A stretch of 6,115 nt of DNA from Scleromatobacter sp038208735 (GTDB lineage: Bacteria > Pseudomonadota > Gammaproteobacteria > Burkholderiales > Burkholderiaceae_C), in the NCBI GenBank assembly GCA_038208735.1, contig JBBQYL010000276.1, positions 1 through 6,115 of the forward strand, written 5' to 3'. Every line of letters begins with the position of its first letter. Position 1 is the stretch's first letter. Shown here piece after piece: positions 5,437 to 6,115 of the stretch. The translations under genes and the position numbers were made by a program. A model generated the notes under the pieces. It did not search any database. It saw nothing but the letters and a program-made list of their open reading frames with translations, and was not told the origin of the DNA.

Positions 5437-6115
5437 TCAATCGTGGAAGCTGCCGTCCGTCTCCGCCAGGTTCACAATTACGCCCGCGGGCGCGAAGCGC
5501 GCGCCGTGCGCGGCCTCGAGCTCGCGCGCCCGCTCCACGAAGCGCTTCGCCCCCATCGCATTGATGAACTGCAGCGCCCCGCCGTGGAACGGCGCGAAGC
5601 CCCAGCCGTAAATGGAGCCGATGTTGGCGTCGGCCACCGAGCGCAACACGCCTTCCTCGACGCAGCGCGCGGCCTCGTTGGCCTGCACGAACAGCAGGCG
5701 GTCGATGAGCTCGCGTTGCGCGGGCTGCGTCGCGGCCACGGGGAACATCTCCCCAAGACCCGGCCACAGGCTGCGGCCCGCGTCCGTCCAGTCGTAGAAG
5801 CCCAGGTTGGCCTTGCGCCCGATGCGGCCCAACTCGCACATCTGGCGCAGCACCGATTCGCCCGGGTGTTCGACATAGGGCAGGCCGGCTTCGGCGAGAT
5901 CCTTGCGCGTCTGGTCCGCCACGTGCAGGGCCAGCGTCAGCGACACCTCGTCCTGCAGCGCCAGCGGCGGCATGGGCATGCCGGCCTGCAGGCCCGCGGC
6001 CTCGATGTGGCGCGGGTGCACGCCTTCCTTGAGCAGCGCCAGGCCCTCCATCACGTAGGTGGCGAACACGCGGCTGGTGTAGAAGCCGCGCGAGTCGTTG
6101 ACGACGATGGGCGTC
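5437..6115 (-). CDS. 3-hydroxyacyl-CoA dehydrogenase, FadB/FadJ-like, C-terminal part (5' end beyond the right edge)
   Basis: The frame runs unbroken from TGA 5439-5437 to the right edge, giving about 226 C-terminal residues. The first residues in the window read PIVVNDSRGFYTSRVF, typical of the start of the 3-hydroxyacyl-CoA dehydrogenase C-terminal domain, so the GTG at 6069 is internal and not the start. Further on are AGMPMPPLALQDEVSL and, in a second such domain, VQANEAARCVEEGV and GWGFAPFHGGALQFINAMG. Two consecutive C-terminal domains are typical of the multifunctional FadB/FadJ proteins, which hydrate enoyl-CoA and oxidise 3-hydroxyacyl-CoA with NAD in fatty acid beta-oxidation. The hydratase and NAD-binding parts would lie to the right and are not seen. 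The gene converges on the signalling operon and shows no functional link to it. The choice between FadB, FadJ or a related paralogue cannot be made from this part. Confidence 0.9.
   Translation of the reverse strand, partial: TPIVVNDSRGFYTSRVFATYVMEGLALLKEGVHPRHIEAAGLQAGMPMPPLALQDEVSLTLALHVADQTRKDLAEAGLPYVEHPGESVLRQMCELGRIGRKANLGFYDWTDAGRSLWPGLGEMFPVAATQPAQRELIDRLLFVQANEAARCVEEGVLRSVADANIGSIYGWGFAPFHGGALQFINAMGAKRFVERARELEAAHGARFAPAGVIVNLAETDGSFHD

Noticed and set aside
6067..6069. GTG at 6069 as the start of the dehydrogenase gene
   Set aside because: The same frame continues upstream to the window edge with the conserved PIVVNDSRGFYTSR sequence, so the GTG is an internal valine.

Overview
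The window is GC-rich, densely coding DNA, typical of a high-GC proteobacterium. The style of its histidine kinases and the beta-oxidation protein at the right edge look most like Burkholderiales or a related betaproteobacterium. That placement is inference from recognised protein flavour, not from a marker gene. No RNA gene, insertion sequence, CRISPR array or origin was seen.

Layout. (1) Positions 1-1135, minus strand: a response regulator joining a receiver (REC) domain to an HD-GYP-type domain. An in-frame TAA at 257-259 interrupts it, yet HD-GYP homology continues in the same frame to the left edge. Its catalytic motifs are also degenerate, so it looks like a pseudoenzyme that is decaying or truncated. 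(2) Positions 1136-1373: a 238-bp divergent intergenic region holding a short inverted repeat and presumably both promoters. (3) Positions 1374-5412, plus strand: three genes joined by two 4-bp stop/start overlaps. They are a second REC-HD-GYP protein that keeps its metal-ligand motifs, a membrane sensor kinase with an unusual HNVGN H-box, and a soluble protein with an N-terminal REC and a C-terminal histidine kinase of the HEINNP type. (4) Positions 5437-6115, minus strand: the C-terminal part of a FadB/FadJ-like 3-hydroxyacyl-CoA dehydrogenase. It converges on the signalling operon with only 24 bp between them and is probably unrelated in function.

How the genes may work together (inference). 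The membrane kinase senses a periplasmic or membrane signal. The REC-kinase protein adds a second phosphorylation node. The REC-HD-GYP protein is the likely output, either cyclic-di-GMP hydrolysis or protein-protein signalling. No DNA-binding output domain is encoded here. The divergent, degenerate and interrupted HD-GYP paralogue is the main oddity. It was probably once a paired partner, decoy or phosphate sink for the intact one, and it now carries a nonsense codon between its HD and GYP motifs.
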